This document shows positions 61,172 through 64,000 of a stretch of DNA of 64,000 nt, piece after piece; within the stretch, counting starts at the first letter, position 1, and every line of letters starts with the position of its first letter. The stretch is from Serinibacter arcticus. GTDB lineage: Bacteria > Actinomycetota > Actinomycetes > Actinomycetales > Beutenbergiaceae. The translations under genes were made by a program, and so were the position numbers. The DNA lies in assembly GCF_003121705.1 (NCBI RefSeq), contig NZ_PYHR01000002.1, positions 3,658,001 to 3,722,000 on the forward strand. Reading direction: 5' to 3'. Under the pieces are notes generated by a model that worked only from the letters and a program-made list of their open reading frames with translations, was not told where the DNA came from and made no database searches.

Positions 61172-61615
61172 TCAGCCGACGGCGACGCACCCGTTCGCGG
61201 TGGCGTCGGCCTGCTCGGCCCGGGCGAAGGTCGTGACGTCGACCGTGAGGGGAACGGCGCGGGCGCCGCCCGCGGGGACGTCCACCAGGGTGACGCCGAC
61301 CTGCGCGTGGCTGGCGTCCAGGGCCTGCACGGTGCAACGGAGCGCGACGTCGGGATCGTCGCGAACGACGGAGAACGCGACGCGGACCTGGGAGTCGGAG
61401 ATCACCTGGTAGCTCGAGCCCGTGACGGTCGCCCCACCGCCCGGCCCTCCCAGCACCAGCCAGAGAACGACGGCGGTCCCCAGCGCCGCGATGACCGCGG
61501 CGGCGATCCAGGCCACGCGCCCGGGAGACGTGCCGGTCGTGGCCGGCCGCGACCCGTACCGGCGGGCGAGCTTCGCCTCGCGGTCGACGGGGCCGGCGGC
61601 CTGGGGCGTGCTCAC
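61172..61615 (-). CDS. DUF4307 membrane-anchored protein
   Basis: Protein of 147 residues with one membrane helix (VAWIAAAVIAALGTAVVLWLVLGG, about 37-60) and an outer beta-rich domain (VTGSSYQVISDSQVRVAFSVVRDDPDVALRCTVQALDASHAQVGVTLVDVPAGG) holding two cysteines. The arrangement greA-DUF4307-divergent mca is common in actinobacteria, but the function is unknown. GTG 61615 has CAGACT six bases upstream. Confidence 0.85.
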   Translation of the reverse strand: MSTPQAAGPVDREAKLARRYGSRPATTGTSPGRVAWIAAAVIAALGTAVVLWLVLGGPGGGATVTGSSYQVISDSQVRVAFSVVRDDPDVALRCTVQALDASHAQVGVTLVDVPAGGARAVPLTVDVTTFARAEQADATANGCVAVG

Positions 61616-61678
61616 CCGACCAGTCTGCCCCAGGTGGGAGGATGGTGACCGACAGATCCCAGCACGCAAGGAGGGCCC

Positions 61679-62539
61679 GTGGCCCCGCTCCGGCTCATGG
61701 CCGTGCACGCACACCCCGACGACGAGTCCAGCAAGGGCGCCGCCACCATGGCGCGCTACGCGGCCGACGGCGTCGACGTCCTCGTCGTCACCTGCACCGG
61801 TGGCGAGCGTGGTGACGTGCTCAACCCCCGGCTCCAGCACGACCCCGAGGTCCTGGTGGACCTGCCCGCCCGCCGTCGGCGGGAGATGGACGCCGCGGCC
61901 CAGGCCCTGGGCGTCCGCCAGACGTGGCTCGGCTTCGTGGACTCGGGTCTGCCCGAGGGCGACCCGCTGCCCCCGCTGCCCGAGGGCTGCTTCGCCCTCG
62001 CGCCGCTGACCGAGACGGTCCCGGCGCTCGTCGCGCAGATCCGTGAGCAGCGGCCCCAGGTCCTGCTCACCTACGACGAGAACGGCGGCTACCCCCACCC
62101 CGACCACATCATGACCCACGTGGTCTCAATGGCGGCGGTCGAGGCGGCGGCCGACCCGGAGCAGTTCCCGGAGCTCGGCGAGGCGTGGCAGGTCGCGAAG
62201 GTCTACTACCACGCGTCCTTCTCGCGACGCCGGATGGCGGCCGTGCACGACGCGCTCACCGACCGCGGCCTGGAGTCCCCGTTCGGGGCCTGGCTGGCGG
62301 AGTGGGACGGCGAGGGCGGCCGCAACGTCACCTGCCGCGTCGACGCGTCGCGCCACTTCGGTCAGCGCGACCAGGCGCTGCTGGCGCACGCGACACAGAT
62401 CGACCCCGACGGGTTCTTCTTCGCGGTGCCGCGCGACCTCGAGGCCGACATCTGGCCGTGGGAGGAGTTCGAGCTCGTCTCCTCCACCGTGCCGACCGAG
62501 CCGATGGAGGACGACCTGTTCGCCGGGGTGCGCGAGTGA
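61679..62539 (+). CDS. mca: Mycothiol S-conjugate amidase
   Basis: Zinc enzyme that cuts mycothiol conjugates of toxins for export, marking a mycothiol-using actinobacterium. The protein has 286 residues of the PIG-L/LmbE fold. HAHPDDESSKGAATMARYAADG holds the zinc-binding HPDDE; TCTGGERGDVLNP, VDSGLPEGD, YDENGGYPHPDHIMTH and KVYYHAS follow. HPDDESSKGA marks Mca rather than MshB. GTG 61679 follows AAGGAGG. The stop overlaps the next start (GTGA). Confidence 0.95.
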   Translation: MAPLRLMAVHAHPDDESSKGAATMARYAADGVDVLVVTCTGGERGDVLNPRLQHDPEVLVDLPARRRREMDAAAQALGVRQTWLGFVDSGLPEGDPLPPLPEGCFALAPLTETVPALVAQIREQRPQVLLTYDENGGYPHPDHIMTHVVSMAAVEAAADPEQFPELGEAWQVAKVYYHASFSRRRMAAVHDALTDRGLESPFGAWLAEWDGEGGRNVTCRVDASRHFGQRDQALLAHATQIDPDGFFFAVPRDLEADIWPWEEFELVSSTVPTEPMEDDLFAGVRE

Positions 62540-62910
62540 GCGTCGACGGGCTGGGCGTCGTGCTCGCCCAGACCCAGGCACAGGTCCCCGACCAGTACGA
62601 CGTGACCCCCGGCCTGCTCGGGTTCCTCGTGACGTTCGCGATCGCCATCGCGTTCCTCGTGCTGATCCGCTCGTTCAACAAGAACATGCGCAAGGTCCAG
62701 CTCAACGAGCGCCGTCGTCAGGAGGCCGCGCGCGTCGCGGCCGAGGCGGCCGAGGCCGAGAAGGCGGACGCCCAGGAGGCGGACGGCGAGGCGGCCGACG
62801 CCGAGGTGTCCGACGCCGCGAGTGCCTCGGACCCGGCCCCGACCGTGCCGGCTCCGACCGAGCCGACCGAGACCGAGCTCGACACCGACCAGGCGGACGC
62901 GCGCCGGTGA
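62536..62910 (+). CDS. Small single-helix membrane protein
   Basis: Protein of 124 residues with one membrane helix (VTPGLLGFLVTFAIAIAFLVLIRSFN) followed by a basic stretch (KNMRKVQLNERRRQE) and an Ala/Glu/Asp/Pro-rich tail. Actinobacteria often have this protein right after mca. GTG 62536 overlaps the mca stop and its own stop overlaps the nitrilase-family start, so all three are coupled. Function unknown. Confidence 0.75.
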   Translation: MSVDGLGVVLAQTQAQVPDQYDVTPGLLGFLVTFAIAIAFLVLIRSFNKNMRKVQLNERRRQEAARVAAEAAEAEKADAQEADGEAADAEVSDAASASDPAPTVPAPTEPTETELDTDQADARR

Positions 62911-63746
62911 GGGTCGCGGTCGCGCAGCTGGACACAGCCCGGGACGCCCCGGGCCTCCGCGGCGCGACCGACCTGGTGCTGGACGCCGTCGAGCGCGCGG
63001 CCGGCGCGCACGCGGCCGACGTGGTGGTCCTGCCCGAGTACGCCTCGGGCTGGGCCGAACCGGTGGACGCCGACCTCGCCCTGCCCGACGGCGGCGACCT
63101 GCTCCCCGCGGTCCGCGACCTGGCGGCGCGGCTCGGCGTCGCCGTCGTGCTCGGTCTCCTGATCCCGACGGCGGAGCCCGGCCGGGCCCACAACGTCACC
63201 GTCGTCGTGGGCGCCGACGGTGACGAGCTCGGGCGGTACACGAAGGTCCACCTCTACGACGCCTACGGCGCCAGGGAGAGCGACGTCCTCGACGCCGGCG
63301 ACCCCGCGACGGCGGGCGCCCCGCTCGTCGTCACGGTCGCCACCGCGGCGGGTTCGCTGCGGCTCGGCGTCGTCACCTGCTACGACCTGCGCTTCCCCGA
63401 GTCCGTGCGGGCGCTCGTGGACGCGGACGGCGGTCCGCCCGACGTCGTCGCGGTCGGGGCGGCCTGGGCGGCGGGGGAGGGCAAGGCCGACCAGCTGCGC
63501 GTCCTCGCGCGGGCGCGGGCCATCGAGAGCACCGCCTACGTGGCGCTCGCCTCGCAGTCCGGTGCCGGACGCGTCGGGGGCTCCGCCGTCGTCGATCCCC
63601 GCGGGATCGTGCTGTCGCAGGTGTCCGACGACGCGCCGACGCCGGCGATCGCCGTGGCCGACGTCGACCTCGAGCAGCTGGCCGCCGTGCGGTCGGCGAG
63701 CCCCGTGCTGGCCCACCGCCGCTACGGCGTCCACCCGCTCAGCTGA
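62907..63746 (+). CDS. Carbon-nitrogen hydrolase (nitrilase superfamily)
   Basis: Amidase-like enzyme of 279 residues with the Glu-Lys-Cys triad: VVVLPEYASGW, YTKVHLYDAYGARES and VVTCYDLRFPESVRALVDAD. NIT-type sequence, possibly an omega-amidase or deaminated-glutathione-like amidase; the substrate is not clear. Coupled by GTGA to the membrane protein. It overlaps the opposite PPK2 end by eight bases. Confidence 0.9.
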   Translation: MRVAVAQLDTARDAPGLRGATDLVLDAVERAAGAHAADVVVLPEYASGWAEPVDADLALPDGGDLLPAVRDLAARLGVAVVLGLLIPTAEPGRAHNVTVVVGADGDELGRYTKVHLYDAYGARESDVLDAGDPATAGAPLVVTVATAAGSLRLGVVTCYDLRFPESVRALVDADGGPPDVVAVGAAWAAGEGKADQLRVLARARAIESTAYVALASQSGAGRVGGSAVVDPRGIVLSQVSDDAPTPAIAVADVDLEQLAAVRSASPVLAHRRYGVHPLS

Positions 63747-64000
63747 CGGACTCCTCGCCGCCCTCCACCGCAGCGGCGCGGGCCTCGACCTCGGCCACGC
63801 TCAGCGCCGTCGGGTCGTCCTTCGTCGCATCGAGGACCTCAAGCGCCGCCGCGGGGTCGAACGTCACCACGGGCCAGCCCAGGTCGAGGCCGCGCAGGGC
63901 GTCCACGAGCAGCTGCGTGACGACGAGCCTGGTGTACCACTTCCGGTTCGCCGGGACGACGTGCCACGGCGCGTACTCGGAGGAGGTCCGCTCGAGCACG
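63739..64000 (-). CDS. Polyphosphate kinase 2 family protein, N-terminus beyond window
   Basis: The last 86 or so residues of a PPK2-like protein: TSSEYAPWHVVPANRKWYTRLVVTQLLVDAL is the typical PPK2 end region, followed by an acidic tail of about 45 residues (DATKDDPTALSVAEVEARAAAVEGGEE). PPK2 enzymes phosphorylate nucleotides with polyphosphate. The frame is open to the right edge. Confidence 0.85.
   Translation of the reverse strand, partial: VLERTSSEYAPWHVVPANRKWYTRLVVTQLLVDALRGLDLGWPVVTFDPAAALEVLDATKDDPTALSVAEVEARAAAVEGGEESVS

Overview
This 64 kb window is chromosomal DNA of a very GC-rich actinobacterium. A mycothiol conjugate amidase (mca), two G5-domain cell-wall hydrolases of the Rpf group, a protein O-mannosyltransferase, GTG starts and TANNNT -10 boxes all point to Actinomycetota. 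The gene order (pmt-rsmI ... metG-tatD-rpf-rpfB-ksgA ... glmU-prs-rplY-pth-mfd-mazG-eno-ftsB-DUF501-ppx) is the conserved actinobacterial housekeeping backbone. The overall content fits Micrococcales (Cellulomonas-like or relatives), but the family cannot be fixed from sequence alone. No phage, integrase, transposase, CRISPR array or rRNA was seen.

Layout: 1-15.1 kb holds pmt (partial), rsmI, pncA, alaC, two lipoproteins, a DeoR regulator with a DUF4406 protein, metG, tatD, two Rpf-like genes and ksgA. 15.1-21.4 kb is more accessory: an XRE-cupin regulator divergent from a thioredoxin-reductase-like/methyltransferase fusion, an ABC-F ATPase, gamma carbonic anhydrase with MarR, TetR and tRNA-Gln. 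21.4-37.5 kb is the dense core: glmU, prs, CYTH, rplY, pth, mfd, a SurA-like lipoprotein, a phosphatase, mazG, eno, ftsB, DUF501, dinB and ppx. 37.5-51.6 kb holds a PadR/membrane pair, ybaK, ndh, an unusual tRNA with a UAA anticodon, a family A polymerase, and an ABC exporter/two-component operon read leftward with a frameshifted permease and a 15-codon leader ORF. Membrane proteins, a CE7 esterase and an FKBP follow. 51.6-64 kb has a PHP protein, a CPBP protein, glgP behind a perfect CRP/GlxR-type site, two alpha/beta hydrolases, msrA, ilvA, greA, mca, a nitrilase-family gene and the end of a PPK2 gene.

Mechanistic themes: many genes have a TANNNT box exactly six bases before the start codon, which predicts leaderless mRNAs. 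Several regulators have clear palindromes at their own promoters (MarR, PadR, XRE-cupin). Cell-wall resuscitation (rpf pair), UDP-GlcNAc supply (glmU), transcription-coupled repair (mfd) and translation quality control (pth, rplY) sit together as in other actinobacteria.

Most unusual: two five-copy arrays of one 22-bp tandem repeat family, 20 kb apart, each beginning exactly on the TGA stop codon of the upstream gene. A third 22-bp array lies after eno and a 19-bp duplication sits on a fourth stop codon. Other points of note are the class I tRNA with a UAA anticodon beside paired 20-bp inverted repeats, and the leaderless leader ORF coupled to an ABC exporter.
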